Shown here one piece after another: positions 1 to 10,192 of a stretch of DNA of 64,000 nucleotides. The notes under the pieces were generated by a model. The model was given only the letters and a program-made list of their open reading frames with translations, was not told the origin of the DNA and made no database searches. Each line of letters starts with the position of its first letter. The stretch's first letter is position 1. The position numbers and the translations under genes were made by a program. Origin of the DNA: Vibrio sp. 10N.286.49.B3 (lineage in GTDB: Bacteria; Pseudomonadota; Gammaproteobacteria; Enterobacterales; Vibrionaceae); assembly GCF_002873395.1 (NCBI RefSeq), contig NZ_MCUV01000046.1, positions 124,001-188,000 on the forward strand, read 5' to 3'.

Positions 1-109
1 TCAGTCATTCACTACCCTTTTCTTTGTTATAACCAAAGTGCTATGCTTCTTAATGTGCCTATTTTATGAGTCGTTATTCAGACGACCAACTGGTTTTGTT
101 AAGGACATC

Positions 110-1171
110 ATGCTCATTTTTCTATTACGCTCTATTGGCCTAGGTCTTGTGACAGCAATAGTATTATTACTTGCTGTGCCTTCTTTACGTACTAACCTGC
201 CATTACCTACTCTGACGAAAGAAATCAACAATACTGATATCGCTTCTTTGCAGATTTCATTCAATAATGCTGTGCGCCAAGCTAGCCCTGCTGTCGTCAA
301 TATCTACAGCCGAAAGTATAAAGAGGATGATCGCAGTACACTATCAACGGAAGGGTTAGGCTCTGGCGTTATTGTTGACGAACGTGGCTATATCATTACT
401 AACAATCATGTTATAGCTCAAGCTGATCAGGTTGTCGTTGCTCTGCAAGATGGTCGCATCGCCTCTGCTCAATTAGTCGGTCAAGATCGACAAACCGACA
501 TTGCCATTTTAAGGGTCGAAGGAGCTAACTTACCTGTTATACCGCAAAATCCGCAATACTCTGCAAAAGTCGGAGATGTAGTGCTTGCCATCGGTAACCC
601 TTACAACCTCGGTCAAACCACCACATTTGGTATTATTTCTGCTACTGGGCGCTCCTCGATCAGCGCTAGTGGTCGCCAAGCCTTTATCCAAACCGATGCA
701 GCAATCAACCAAGGCAACTCAGGCGGCGCACTGGTGAATTCTCAAGGCGAACTCGTTGGGATCAACACCGCCTCTTTCCAGCAAGCCACCGACTTAGAAA
801 CCTATGGTATTTCCTTTGCGATTCCTTATGGATTAGCGCATAAAATCATGAATAAAATCATTGCCGATGGTCGGGTTATTCGTGGCTATATTGGCATTGA
901 GGGGCAAGATATCAATTCGGTTACCTCACGGCTGATTGGACAAGAGTATCTTAGCGGTATCGTTGTATTGAGCTTAGATCCAACCGGACCCGCAGCGCAG
1001 GCAGGCATTGAAATCCAAGACATTATCTTAAGCATTGGTGATGCAAAAGTCAGTGGCAAACAAGGCGTACTGGATTTAGTCGCCGACTTACGCCCAGGAA
1101 CGCACACTGACATGACCATATTACGTAAAGGCGAAGAGGTCATACTCCCTATCACCATTGGTGAAGGATAA
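110..1171 (+). CDS. degS: DegS, periplasmic inner-membrane serine protease of the sigma-E response
   Basis: DegS senses misfolded outer-membrane porins through its PDZ domain and makes the first cut in the anti-sigma factor RseA, releasing sigma-E. The product is 353 residues (E. coli about 355). It has one N-terminal membrane anchor (residues ~2-24), a trypsin-like domain and one C-terminal PDZ domain (~255-350). The catalytic triad is readable: His100 in TNNHV, Asp130 in QTDIAIL and Ser204 in QGNSGGA. The reading frame is open back to position 38, but the ATG at 110 gives the family N terminus MLIFLLRSIG and has AAGGA at 101-105, so I chose it. In E. coli degS follows degQ and is not beside parC; the sequence upstream of this window would show whether a degQ-like gene lies there. 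It converges on parC and shares a terminator hairpin with it. Confidence 0.95.
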   Translation: MLIFLLRSIGLGLVTAIVLLLAVPSLRTNLPLPTLTKEINNTDIASLQISFNNAVRQASPAVVNIYSRKYKEDDRSTLSTEGLGSGVIVDERGYIITNNHVIAQADQVVVALQDGRIASAQLVGQDRQTDIAILRVEGANLPVIPQNPQYSAKVGDVVLAIGNPYNLGQTTTFGIISATGRSSISASGRQAFIQTDAAINQGNSGGALVNSQGELVGINTASFQQATDLETYGISFAIPYGLAHKIMNKIIADGRVIRGYIGIEGQDINSVTSRLIGQEYLSGIVVLSLDPTGPAAQAGIEIQDIILSIGDAKVSGKQGVLDLVADLRPGTHTDMTILRKGEEVILPITIGEG

Positions 1172-1212
1172 AAACGATTAATTCATCGATAAAAGCCCTG
1201 AGTAAATAGATA

Positions 1213-1243
1213 AAAAAATCCCAGCACTGAGCTGGGATTTTTT
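1213..1243. terminator. Bidirectional terminator between degS and parC
   Basis: A 13-bp perfect stem (AAAAAATCCCAGC / GCTGGGATTTTTT) with a 5-base loop gives a T-run on both strands. It lies between convergent degS and parC and should stop transcripts from both sides. Confidence 0.9.
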
Positions 1244-1318
1244 ATGATAAGAGAACGATGTTATCTAGAACAAAGCGTCTAAACGATGGCTTTATATCTA
1301 TTGATATTCAAAACCGCA

Positions 1319-3592
1319 TTAACTCTCGCTGCTGTCACTACTGCCATCTTGACCTAAGTCGATACGGGTAACACGCTGTAGACCTCGAGGTAGCAATGCA
1401 CCACGACGACCACGCTCACCACGGAAGTTATCAAGATCACTCGGTTTCAAGCCTAACTTACGCTTACCTGCATACAGAGTTAAAGAAGCGCCTTGAGGTA
1501 GAGACATCAGGTGAGAAACAAATTCTTCACGCTCTTTTGCCTTAGCCGCTGGAATGTTGATGATCTTGTTCCCTTTACCTTTGCTAAGCTGCGGTAAATC
1601 TTTAATAGGGAATAGCAACATGCGACCTTGGTTGGTAATCACTAGAATCTCATCGGATTCAATATCACCCACAGAGCTTGGCAGCATTACTTCTGCAGCT
1701 TGTGGTAAGTTCACCAAGGCTTTACCGCTCTTGTTCTTCGACAGTAAATCACTGCCTTTACACACAAAGCCATAACCCGCATCAGAACCGATCAACCACA
1801 GCTGATCATCTTCACCCATAATCACTTGGCGCATTGAACTACCCGCCGACATATTTAAACGCCCAGTAATTGGCTCACCTTGACTACGAGCAGAAGGCAA
1901 TGAATGCGACTCTAATGAGTAACTGCGTCCATCACTTGCTAAGAACACAGCAGGTTGATTACTCTTACCTCGCGCTGAAGCAAGATATTGGTCACCTGAC
2001 TTATAGTTTAGCGTTTCAGCATCAACCTCATGCCCCTTCGCATGACGAATCCAACCTTTCTCTGATAGAACAACCGTAATCGGCTCACTTGGGATCAGGT
2101 CACGCTCGGTTAGTGCTTTCGCTTCAGCACGCTCAACAATCGGTGAACGACGATCATCACCATACTTTTCAGCATCGGCTTGGATCTCTTTTTTCACTAA
2201 GGTATTAAGACGGCGATCTGAACCTAATAGCTTCTCTAATTTATCACGCTCTGCAGCTAACTCTTCTTGCTCGGCACGGATCTTAAACTCTTCTAACTTA
2301 GCTAAGTTACGCAGTTTAATATCTAAAATAGCATCGGCTTGAATCGCTGAAATGCCAAAGCGATCCATCAGAACCGGCTTAGGCTCATCTTCACTACGGA
2401 TGATTTCAATCACTTCATCAATATTCAGATACGCGGCAAGCAAACCTTCTAAAATGTGCAGGCGAGCTAATACTTTGTCTAAACGATACTGTAGTCGACG
2501 ACGTACCGTATCACGACGGAAGGCAATCCACTCATTTAGAATGGTCACTAACCCTTTTACTTGAGGTCGATTGTTCAAGCCAATCATATTCAAGTTAACA
2601 CGGAAGCTCTTCTCTAAATCGGTCGAAGCAAATAAGTGATTCATTAATAGATCACAATCAATGCGGTTTGACTTAGGAACAATCAGAATTCGAGTTGGGT
2701 TTTCATGGTCTGACTCATCACGTAAATCATCAACCATAGGCAGTTTTTTGGCACGCATTTGAGCGGCGATCTGCTCAAGTAATTTCGCACCAGACACCTG
2801 ATGAGGCAAAGAGGTAATAACAATGTCATTGCCTTCTTTATGCCAAACCGCGCGCATTTTAATGCTGCCACGACCAGTGCGGTAAACTTTCTCAATGTCT
2901 GTTTTTGACGAGATAATTTCCGCTTCGGTTGGATAATCGGGACCTTGTACAAAACCCATCACATCGCTAAGTTCTGCTTTCGGGTTTTCTAATAGATGTA
3001 TTGTCGCTTGGGCAACTTCACGCACGTTATGTGGTGGAATATCCGTTGCCATACCGACAGCGATACCCGTAATACCATTAAGTAAGATATGCGGTAGACG
3101 CGCAGGCAACATCTGTGGCTCTTTCATTGTGCCATCAAAGTTTGGTTGCCATTCAACTGTGCCTTGACCTAATTCACCCAGTAATACCTCGGCAAATTTT
3201 GATAACTTAGCTTCGGTATAACGCATCGCAGCGAAGGATTTCGGATCATCTGGCGCACCCCAGTTACCTTGACCATCGACTAATGGGTAACGGTATGAGA
3301 AAGGCTGTGCCATTAATACCATCGCTTCATAACACGCAGAGTCGCCATGTGGGTGGTATTTACCGAGTACATCACCAACTGTACGTGCCGATTTTTTAAA
3401 TTTCGATGATGCTGATAAGCCAAGCTCTGACATTGCATAAATAATACGTCGTTGAACCGGTTTTAAGCCGTCACCAATATAAGGCAGGGCACGATCCATA
3501 ATTACGTACATAGAATAATTTAAATACGCATCTTCCGTAAAAGTGCGCATTGGCATTTGTTCAACGCCATCAAAAGACATTTCTGTAGACAT
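1319..3592 (-). CDS. parC: DNA topoisomerase IV subunit A
   Basis: ParC is the DNA-breaking and rejoining subunit of topoisomerase IV, which decatenates daughter chromosomes with ParE. The product is 757 residues (E. coli 752). The winged-helix/tower core fills about the first 490 residues, followed by a beta-pinwheel C-terminal domain. The catalytic tyrosine is Tyr125 in AAMRYTE. The quinolone-determining segment reads [11 protein letters not shown] with Ser85 and Glu89, equivalent to E. coli Ser80 and Glu84, so it looks wild type at the classic resistance positions. It starts 2 bases after parE stops, so parE and parC should be cotranscribed and translationally close. Confidence 0.97.
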   Translation of the reverse strand: MSTEMSFDGVEQMPMRTFTEDAYLNYSMYVIMDRALPYIGDGLKPVQRRIIYAMSELGLSASSKFKKSARTVGDVLGKYHPHGDSACYEAMVLMAQPFSYRYPLVDGQGNWGAPDDPKSFAAMRYTEAKLSKFAEVLLGELGQGTVEWQPNFDGTMKEPQMLPARLPHILLNGITGIAVGMATDIPPHNVREVAQATIHLLENPKAELSDVMGFVQGPDYPTEAEIISSKTDIEKVYRTGRGSIKMRAVWHKEGNDIVITSLPHQVSGAKLLEQIAAQMRAKKLPMVDDLRDESDHENPTRILIVPKSNRIDCDLLMNHLFASTDLEKSFRVNLNMIGLNNRPQVKGLVTILNEWIAFRRDTVRRRLQYRLDKVLARLHILEGLLAAYLNIDEVIEIIRSEDEPKPVLMDRFGISAIQADAILDIKLRNLAKLEEFKIRAEQEELAAERDKLEKLLGSDRRLNTLVKKEIQADAEKYGDDRRSPIVERAEAKALTERDLIPSEPITVVLSEKGWIRHAKGHEVDAETLNYKSGDQYLASARGKSNQPAVFLASDGRSYSLESHSLPSARSQGEPITGRLNMSAGSSMRQVIMGEDDQLWLIGSDAGYGFVCKGSDLLSKNKSGKALVNLPQAAEVMLPSSVGDIESDEILVITNQGRMLLFPIKDLPQLSKGKGNKIINIPAAKAKEREEFVSHLMSLPQGASLTLYAGKRKLGLKPSDLDNFRGERGRRGALLPRGLQRVTRIDLGQDGSSDSSES

Positions 3593-3594
3593 CT

Positions 3595-5475
3595 CTATAC
3601 CTCTGCCATATCGCCGTTATTTTGTAACCAAGCACGACGGTCATCGGCACGCTTTTTACCTAGGAGCATATCCATCATTTCATCAGTGGCTGCATCATCA
3701 TCAATCGTCAATTGCACCAAGCGACGGGTATTTGGATCCATCGTTGTTTCACGCAATTGCAGTGGGTTCATCTCACCCAATCCTTTAAATCGCTGAACGT
3801 TGATCTTGGCTTTTTTCTTACTCAGACGCTCTAAAATGCCATCTTTTTCATCTTCATCCAGTGCATAAAACACCTCTTTGCCGCAGTCAATACGGAACAA
3901 TGGAGGCATAGCAACATAGACGTGACCAGAACGGACTAACGCTTTAAAGTGACGAACAAACAGTGCACACAACAAGGTCGCAATGTGAAGACCATCCGAA
4001 TCGGCATCGGCAAGAATGCAGACTTTACCGTAACGTAATGAGTCTAAATTATCGTTATCTGGGTCAATACCAAGTGCTACCGAAATATCATGTACTTCTT
4101 GAGAAGCCAGTACTTGATCGGCTGACACTTCCCAAGTATTAAGAATTTTACCACGCAGTGGCATCACCGCTTGGAATTCACGATCTCGTGCTTGTTTTGC
4201 AGAACCGCCTGCCGAGTCCCCTTCGACAAAGAAGATTTCGGTGCGGCTTAAGTCTTGCACTGAACAGTCGGTTAATTTACCTGGTAAAGCGGGACCTGAA
4301 GCGATCTTTTTACGCACAACTTTTTTGCTTGCACGCATACGACGGTGCGCATTAGCAATACAAGCTTCAGCGATTAACTCTGCCAGTTGTGGCTTCTCAT
4401 TGAGCCATAAACTAAACGCATCTTTTACTACGCCTGAAACAAATGCGGCACATTGACGTGACGACAAACGCTCTTTAGTTTGACCAGCAAATTGTGGATC
4501 TTGCATTTTAACCGACAGAACATAAGAACAACGATCAAAGATATCTTCGCCGGTTAACTTAACGCCGCGTGGGAGCAAATTACGGAATTCACAGAACTCG
4601 CGCATGGCATCCAAAAGACCTTGGCGTAGCCCGTTTACATGAGTACCGCCTTGCGCTGTTGGGATAAGGTTAACGTAACTTTCAGTAATTAACTCGCCCC
4701 CTTCAGGCTGCCAAATTAATGCCCATGTTACGGCTTCAGTTTGTGCGCTGAATTCACCGGTAAAAGGGGTTTCTGGTAAAACAGGGTAGCCTTTTACGCC
4801 TTCAGCCAAGTAATCTTTTAGGCCATCTTCATAGAACCAACGGTGATCTTTGCCATTCACTTTATCGCTGAAAGTGATCTCTAGTCCAGGACATAATACT
4901 GCTTTGGCACGTAAGTTATTAACTAGACGAGTAACCGAGAAGTTACCAGAGTCAAAGTAGCTCGTATCTGGCCAGAAGTGAACACTGGTACCTTTATTGC
5001 GGCGACCACATGTACCGGTAACGGTTAACTCTTCAACTTTATTACCGTGCTCAAATGCCATTTCATACACTTGACCTTCACGGCGAACCGTTACTTCAAC
5101 ACGTTTAGATAAGGCGTTAACCACCGAAATACCAACCCCATGCAAACCGCCTGAGAATTGATAGTTTTTATTAGAAAATTTACCACCAGCGTGAAGTTTA
5201 CAGAAGATAAGTTCAACACCTGAAATTTTTTCTTCTGGGTGGATATCGACAGGCATACCACGCCCGTCATCAATCACTTCTAAGGATTGATCTGCATGCA
5301 GGATGACTTGGACTTTTGATGCATGCCCGGCAAGCGCTTCATCGACACTGTTATCGATAACTTCTTGGCCTAAGTGGTTTGGACGTGCTGTGTCCGTATA
5401 CATCCCAGGTCGACGGCGTACTGGCTCTAGGCCATTAAGAACCTCAATGGCTCCAGCATTATATTGTTCAGTCAT
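3595..5475 (-). CDS. parE: DNA topoisomerase IV subunit B
   Basis: ParE is the ATPase subunit of topoisomerase IV. The product is 626 residues (E. coli 630). The N-terminal GHKL ATPase shows the Asn/Asp motifs [11 protein letters not shown] and DDGRGMP. The transducer domain follows. The C-terminal TOPRIM domain carries EGDSAGGSA and the metal-binding DADSDG. The start ATG has no strong Shine-Dalgarno sequence (upstream bases read ATTCCGTATT), but the N terminus [20 protein letters not shown] matches the family. It is first gene of a parE-parC unit, with a candidate promoter at 5651-5680 and a small tandem repeat in its leader. Confidence 0.97.
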   Translation of the reverse strand: MTEQYNAGAIEVLNGLEPVRRRPGMYTDTARPNHLGQEVIDNSVDEALAGHASKVQVILHADQSLEVIDDGRGMPVDIHPEEKISGVELIFCKLHAGGKFSNKNYQFSGGLHGVGISVVNALSKRVEVTVRREGQVYEMAFEHGNKVEELTVTGTCGRRNKGTSVHFWPDTSYFDSGNFSVTRLVNNLRAKAVLCPGLEITFSDKVNGKDHRWFYEDGLKDYLAEGVKGYPVLPETPFTGEFSAQTEAVTWALIWQPEGGELITESYVNLIPTAQGGTHVNGLRQGLLDAMREFCEFRNLLPRGVKLTGEDIFDRCSYVLSVKMQDPQFAGQTKERLSSRQCAAFVSGVVKDAFSLWLNEKPQLAELIAEACIANAHRRMRASKKVVRKKIASGPALPGKLTDCSVQDLSRTEIFFVEGDSAGGSAKQARDREFQAVMPLRGKILNTWEVSADQVLASQEVHDISVALGIDPDNDNLDSLRYGKVCILADADSDGLHIATLLCALFVRHFKALVRSGHVYVAMPPLFRIDCGKEVFYALDEDEKDGILERLSKKKAKINVQRFKGLGEMNPLQLRETTMDPNTRRLVQLTIDDDAATDEMMDMLLGKKRADDRRAWLQNNGDMAEV

Positions 5476-5533
5476 AATACGGAATTTTACTCGAATAATT
5501 TGCGTTACTTGAAGGTGAGCGCATCACAACAAG

Positions 5534-5567
5534 GCACTTAGACACATAACGCACTTAGGCACATAAC
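5534..5567. repeat. Two-copy 17-bp tandem repeat upstream of parE
   Basis: GCACTTAGACACATAAC at 5534-5550 is followed directly by GCACTTAGGCACATAAC at 5551-5567, differing at one base. It lies in the parE leader, 59 bases upstream of the start codon. It may be a recent slippage duplication or a paired protein-binding site; nothing identifies a binding protein. Confidence 0.75.
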
Positions 5568-5650
5568 ACCTAGCGTAATGATAAAAGATTGCGACCTAAT
5601 TTGGCCCATCGTTCGTTGATATTCATGCCCACCTAAGTAGATGATGGAAC

Positions 5651-5680
5651 ATAGTCTGGGAATGAGCCCCTATCTGTCAA
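5651..5680 (-). promoter_or_regulatory. Candidate parE promoter
   Basis: On the minus strand a perfect TTGACA (5680-5675) is followed after 18 bases by GACTAT (5656-5651), a weak -10. It sits between yqiA and parE, about 175 bases before the parE start. The -35 is strong but the -10 matches only partly, so this is tentative. Confidence 0.3.
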
Positions 5681-5771
5681 GAGGCATTACAAAGTCATAG
5701 ACAAAATTATGACGATTACCGCAGAGGATAGCAATGATGTTGCTAACTCACCCTAGTTTGCTAAAGAAGCG

Positions 5772-6359
5772 TTACAATTTTAGGAAAGAAATAATATGTT
5801 CAGGGAAACGCTCAAAGCCAACAAAACTGTGATCGCCCTTTTCTTCTATTGTCTGTTTCGACTGCGCATACTTAGCTACTGCTTGGCGATAATCAAGCAC
5901 CTCGTCACCCTCTTGTTGCATCAACCAAAAATCACCAGGCTGCGTTAAGGTCACGACATCTAAGGCTTGCAGCTCATCGATATGTTTATGTTCCAACTGG
6001 TAGCTTTGCTGGGTATAAGGATTGACTTGCTCACCTAAAAAGTCGACCAACAACTCATAGGGTTTAACGGCAGGGTTAATAAGTACCGCACGAAAGCCAA
6101 ATTGGTGATTCAGCCAAGTGGACATATAACCACCTAGAGAACTCCCCACCAAGCCAATGGTGTAATCACCTTTATAACGTTCAACCGTTGCCAATAAAAA
6201 TTGCGCAGCTTGCTCTGGAAAACAAGGGATCTGCGGGGCAAGCAGTAAAATATCAGGTCGATGTTGTTGGCAATAGGCTTTCATCACTTTCGCTTTATGC
6301 GACTGAGGAGAGCTATTAAATCCATGCAAATACAGTAATAACGAAGGCTTATTTGCCAT
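5772..6359 (-). CDS. yqiA: YqiA-family alpha/beta-fold esterase
   Basis: This is a small cytoplasmic alpha/beta hydrolase of 195 residues, the usual YqiA length. The oxyanion segment LLYLHGFNSSP is near the N terminus, the nucleophile elbow GSSLGGYMS supplies the serine, and a C-terminal GDHSFVGFE supplies the histidine. E. coli YqiA hydrolyses short acyl esters; the physiological substrate is not known. It lies 18 bases after cpdA in the order cpdA-yqiA-parE, the same as in E. coli, and probably belongs to the nudF-yqiB-cpdA-yqiA unit. Confidence 0.92.
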   Translation of the reverse strand: MANKPSLLLYLHGFNSSPQSHKAKVMKAYCQQHRPDILLLAPQIPCFPEQAAQFLLATVERYKGDYTIGLVGSSLGGYMSTWLNHQFGFRAVLINPAVKPYELLVDFLGEQVNPYTQQSYQLEHKHIDELQALDVVTLTQPGDFWLMQQEGDEVLDYRQAVAKYAQSKQTIEEKGDHSFVGFERFPEHIISFLKL

Positions 6360-6377
6360 GCTGATTATCTGCCATCA

Positions 6378-7202
6378 TTAGTAGCCCTGTGCATTAAAAT
6401 CAGGGATAAAGTGACCATCGGGAAGGCGTTTTACTTTCGTTATGATATCACCATTTGCAAGCAACTCAATTTCACGCCAACCTGGAGGTAAAGTATCGAG
6501 AGCAAAATCATCAGAATGCGCTTTAAATTGTACACACGTTGATGGCGTTGCGATGACTCTTACCCCATTATGTAAGCGATCCATATCTTGATGCACATGC
6601 CCACAAACCACCGATTGTACTTGGTCATATTGATCGACAATCTTCCAAAATTGGTCGGCATCTTTTAGCGTATGCTGATCAAGCCATGCACTGCCGACCA
6701 ATAATGGATGGTGGTGCAATAAAATCAGCGTATAGCGTTGTGGGTTTTCTTCTAATAGCTGCTCTAACAAATCCAGTTGCTGGTCACTTAAACGACCATG
6801 CGGAACACCAACGACTTGTGAATCAAGCATGATTAATTGCCAATGGTCACCCAGTAGAGCGTGCTCAACACATTGAATTTGTGGAGACGGCAAAATACTG
6901 CTCATATTGGGTCTAAAGTCATGATTACCCGGAAGCCAGAAACAAGGCTTCTCTAACGGCATAATGCCTGCTTCAAACTTCTGATAAGACGCCTGGCTAT
7001 GATCTTGCGAAATATCACCAGTAGCTAAAATGGCTTCAAAAGGAAAACCATCTTGCACTATCGCCTTAACCACAGCGCGAAAACTTTCCGCTGTTCTTAC
7101 ACTCAGCAAGCTGCCATCTTCGGGAGCAAACAGGTGCGTATCGGTAATTTGTAAAAGTTTAATGCTTTCATTATCAGCATCTAAACTGGATGATCGTTTC
7201 AA
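6378..7202 (-). CDS. cpdA: 3',5'-cyclic-AMP phosphodiesterase
   Basis: CpdA hydrolyses cAMP to AMP and so tunes CRP-dependent regulation. The product is 274 residues (E. coli 275) with the class III metallophosphoesterase motifs in order: Asp21/His23 in TDTHLF, GDISQDH, GNHD, HHHP and CGHVHQD. The start codon is TTG at 7202-7200; no ATG or GTG nearby gives the right N terminus, and the ~16 residues before LLQITDTH match the E. coli spacing. A TTG start suggests low translation, fitting for a regulatory phosphodiesterase. It lies 88 bases downstream of yqiB. Confidence 0.93.
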   Translation of the reverse strand: MKRSSSLDADNESIKLLQITDTHLFAPEDGSLLSVRTAESFRAVVKAIVQDGFPFEAILATGDISQDHSQASYQKFEAGIMPLEKPCFWLPGNHDFRPNMSSILPSPQIQCVEHALLGDHWQLIMLDSQVVGVPHGRLSDQQLDLLEQLLEENPQRYTLILLHHHPLLVGSAWLDQHTLKDADQFWKIVDQYDQVQSVVCGHVHQDMDRLHNGVRVIATPSTCVQFKAHSDDFALDTLPPGWREIELLANGDIITKVKRLPDGHFIPDFNAQGY

Positions 7203-7290
7203 AATAGGTGCCTAACTACTCTCTTAATTGGTTTGCCTATAAACCGTCATGGTAAAATGATGTTGTGTCATTGAATACAAGATACACCAA

Positions 7291-7734
7291 CTACATTGGA
7301 AGTGGGTTGCGACTGATCCCACTCCGTAAACAAAACGTTAGCCAATCACTCAGAAATAAATTCAATTGGTGTTTTTCATCTTTTTGCATCATTTTTTTAT
7401 TGGGATAATCATATTTTGCCTGTACTCGCCCAATTTGGTCGAATGTACACACTTCTGCCACTCTAGCATCATGATATAACCTGACAGACATATGCGGTAA
7501 TGGGAACACTGGCGTCTCATTACTTTGGCATATATCAATTAAAGTCGTGTATTTCGTTACTTCTGTCACAGTTAATTGATACACCATTTGCGCCGCCTGA
7601 TAACAGCGGATGTCACCCACACTAGGCTCATTAGGCAATAAGGCGTTCAATTTAGCATAATTGGTTTCATACACACGCATTAAACCAGCAAGATCAACAT
7701 GGTAAGGTTTCTTAGCCACAACACTTGCCCTCAT
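7291..7734 (-). CDS. yqiB: DUF1249 protein YqiB
   Basis: This is a conserved cytoplasmic protein of unknown biochemical function, 147 residues (E. coli YqiB 140). The family hallmarks MSVRLYHDARVAEVC and the C-terminal YPNKKMMQKDEKHQ segment are present. Its start codon overlaps the nudF stop by one base (TAATG), so the two are translationally coupled. The nudF-yqiB-cpdA-yqiA order is conserved with E. coli. No signal peptide or membrane segment is seen. Confidence 0.9.
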   Translation of the reverse strand: MRASVVAKKPYHVDLAGLMRVYETNYAKLNALLPNEPSVGDIRCYQAAQMVYQLTVTEVTKYTTLIDICQSNETPVFPLPHMSVRLYHDARVAEVCTFDQIGRVQAKYDYPNKKMMQKDEKHQLNLFLSDWLTFCLRSGISRNPLPM

Positions 7735-8375
7735 TACTCACTCGTCACTTTCGACCACTGAGCGCGTAACTCAGTATGGTTTAACTCCAACCACTGCAGA
7801 GCAATAATGGAAGCGCCATTAGTAAACTTACCTTCTTTTACCCATTGGTAAGCGGTCGCACGGCTGATCACATGAACACGGATATCTTCGTCTTCGCAAT
7901 CTAAACCATGAATTCCCCCGGCTGCCGATGCGTCAACTTCACCAACATAAACATCAAGCAACTCTGAACAGCCACCTGAAGAAGGATAAAACGAAGTCAC
8001 TGCCACCAAAGAAGCCACTTCAAGTCCTGCTTCTTCTAACGATTCTCGGCGCACAACCTCTTCTGATTGTTCACCTGGTTCTATCATGCCTGCGACAATT
8101 TCAAGCTGCCAAGGTTCACTATGCTCTAAAGCACCGACTCGAATTTGTTCGATAATCACAACTTCGTCACGTATAGGATCATACGGTAACATTGCAGCAG
8201 CATGACCACGCTCAAACATTTCGCGTTCGATCACATTACTCCAACCACCTGCAAACAGTTTATGCCTAAAACGGTACTTCACCATTTTAAAAAAACCTTT
8301 GAATACGGTCTCTTTCTCAACAATGTCGACATCTTGAGAAGTGAAATTTGCTGCTTGGTGATCGGGTCCGTGCAT
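7734..8375 (-). CDS. nudF: ADP-ribose pyrophosphatase (Nudix)
   Basis: NudF hydrolyses ADP-ribose to AMP and ribose-5-phosphate. The product is 213 residues (E. coli 209). The Nudix box lies at ~97-119, with GMIEPGEQ followed by RRESLEEAGLEV, giving the GX5EX7REUXEEXGU pattern. It is divergent from tolC across a 235-base spacer and is the first gene of the run nudF-yqiB-cpdA-yqiA. The stop overlaps the yqiB start by one base. Confidence 0.94.
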   Translation of the reverse strand: MHGPDHQAANFTSQDVDIVEKETVFKGFFKMVKYRFRHKLFAGGWSNVIEREMFERGHAAAMLPYDPIRDEVVIIEQIRVGALEHSEPWQLEIVAGMIEPGEQSEEVVRRESLEEAGLEVASLVAVTSFYPSSGGCSELLDVYVGEVDASAAGGIHGLDCEDEDIRVHVISRATAYQWVKEGKFTNGASIIALQWLELNHTELRAQWSKVTSE

Positions 8376-8610
8376 GGGAACACCTTAAAAAGTAAAAGTC
8401 GTCCCTTAGTTTACTCATTGTCCCTAGTAACTTCCAAGCATATGACTCAACTTTTTATACAATAATTGTCACAATAGTTAAATTAAATTATCAAAATTAA
8501 ATATGGTAGCGAGCACTAACGTAAAAAAATGCAAACTTTTGAGCAAATTAACACCAAGTTAAGTTAAACTGTAGTCAGGAAACTTAATTGATAATGGCAG
8601 GAATTAAAAA

Positions 8611-9918
8611 ATGAAAAAGCTGCTTCCACTAATTATTAGTGCTGCACTGGGTAGCCTGAGTGTGTCGGCTTTTGCTGATACTTTAGCGGGTATTTACGAT
8701 CAAGCAAAAGAAAATGATCCTCAACTTCTTCGCTCTGCTGCTCAAAGAGATGCTGCTTTTGAAGCGATCAACTCTAGTCGTAGTTCTCTATTACCACAAA
8801 TAAACCTAACGGCTGGCTATAACCTCAACCGTAGTGATCTCGATTATCGTGACAGTAACAAGCTGACCGCTGGTGTTAATTTTTCTCAAGAGCTTTACAA
8901 CCGCGCAAGCTGGATTACGCTAGAAACTTCTGAAAAAACAGCGCGTCAAGCTGACTCTCAATATGCAGCAGTTCAACAAGCATTAATTTTACGTGTATCA
9001 CAAGCTTACTTTGAAGTGCTACGCGCTCAAGACAGTCTAGAATTTGTTCGTGCTGAAAAAGCGGCAGTTGGTCGTCAACTAGAGCAAACTAAGCAACGTT
9101 TTGAGGTTGGTCTATCAGCAATTACTGATGTACATGATGCACAAGCTGAATACGATGGCGTTTTGGCTGATGAAGTACTGGCTGAAAACGATCTCATTAA
9201 CAACTATGAAGCCCTGCGTGAAATTACCGGTCAAGAGCACACTAACCTTAGCGTATTAGATACCGATCGTTTCTCTGCCACTAAAACTCAAGCTTCACCA
9301 AATGCTTTAGTTTCAGAGGCTGAACAAAAGAACTTAAGTCTACTGAGTGCTCGTATTGCACAAGATATTGCTAAAGATAATATTTCACTAGCAAAGTCTA
9401 ACCGCCTACCACTGCTGAGCTTAGATGGTGGCTATAACTACGGTAATGAGGGTAACAGTAATTCCTCATCCGATGGGTCTAACAATGACTTAAATATTGG
9501 TGTGAACTTAAGTGTGCCTCTATATACCGGTGGTAACATTACTTCACTTACCCAACAAGCGGAATACAACTACGTTGCCTCAAGTGAAGATTTAGAAGCG
9601 ACTTACCGCAGCGTAATTAAAGATGTTCGTGCCTTCAATAACAACATCAATGCTTCTATTGGTGCACTCCGTGCGTACGAGCAATCGGTGATTTCTGCTC
9701 AGTCGGCTCTAGAAGCAACGGAAGCGGGCTTCGATGTTGGTACACGTACGATTGTGGATGTTTTAGATTCGACTCGTCGTCTTTACGATGCGAACCGTAA
9801 TCTATCAAACGCACGTTACGACTACATCTTAAGTGTTCTTCAATTGCGTCAAGCAACCGGAACACTAAGCGAGCAAGATATTATTGATGTTAATGCTGGC
9901 TTAAAAAACGCGAGCTAA
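8611..9918 (+). CDS. tolC: Outer-membrane efflux channel TolC
   Basis: TolC forms the trimeric outer-membrane tunnel used by RND and ABC efflux pumps and type I secretion. The product is 435 residues, shorter than E. coli TolC (493). A Sec signal peptide (MKKLLPLIISAALGSLSVSAFA) precedes mature ADTLAGIYDQAKEND. Two outer-membrane-efflux repeats follow, rich in long heptad helices. It is preceded by AGGAA and ends in a strong terminator, so it is monocistronic. It could serve the RND pump encoded at 54.5-59 kb, which has no outer-membrane gene of its own. Confidence 0.95.
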   Translation: MKKLLPLIISAALGSLSVSAFADTLAGIYDQAKENDPQLLRSAAQRDAAFEAINSSRSSLLPQINLTAGYNLNRSDLDYRDSNKLTAGVNFSQELYNRASWITLETSEKTARQADSQYAAVQQALILRVSQAYFEVLRAQDSLEFVRAEKAAVGRQLEQTKQRFEVGLSAITDVHDAQAEYDGVLADEVLAENDLINNYEALREITGQEHTNLSVLDTDRFSATKTQASPNALVSEAEQKNLSLLSARIAQDIAKDNISLAKSNRLPLLSLDGGYNYGNEGNSNSSSDGSNNDLNIGVNLSVPLYTGGNITSLTQQAEYNYVASSEDLEATYRSVIKDVRAFNNNINASIGALRAYEQSVISAQSALEATEAGFDVGTRTIVDVLDSTRRLYDANRNLSNARYDYILSVLQLRQATGTLSEQDIIDVNAGLKNAS

Positions 9919-9942
9919 ACTAACTCATATTTAGCACACATA

Positions 9943-9977
9943 AAAAAAGCGAGACTATTGAGTAGTCTCGCTTTTTT
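9943..9977 (+). terminator. tolC terminator
   Basis: The stem AAAAGCGAGACTA / TAGTCTCGCTTTT with a 5-base loop is followed by a T-run. The mirror A-run would also allow termination of minus-strand transcripts. Confidence 0.9.
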
Positions 9978-10079
9978 ATGTTCAATATTTATAGCTATAG
10001 TCACTTTCGAAATAACATCTATTGAGAAAAATAGTACCCACAACCTAATCATGCGATCAAAATGAATTCGACTCCACGA

Positions 10080-10143
10080 ACCGCTCAAGACATCCCTGTT
10101 CGCTTAAAATAGGCATCCATGCCTATTAATGTTCGCTACATCG
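10080..10143 (+). repeat. Dispersed ~65-bp repeat, copy A
   Basis: About 64 bases, beginning ACCGCTCAAGACATCCCTGT, match the copy at 25609-25673 (opposite strand) at roughly 83%. The core at 10108-10127 is a perfect hairpin, AATAGGCAT-CC-ATGCCTATT. It lies in the convergent spacer between tolC and hldE, beyond the tolC terminator. Copy B has the same hairpin with one compensatory pair change, which suggests that the structure is conserved. No open reading frame is present in it. Confidence 0.8.
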
Positions 10144-10192
10144 AACACATTTTATCTCGATCATGACTGGGGCAGTCTCATTTCAAAATCAA

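Noticed and set aside
5610..5650. Possible third copy of the dispersed repeat (ATGCCCACCTAAG)
   Set aside because: Only a dozen bases resemble the family, the hairpin partner arm is missing and the flanks do not align.
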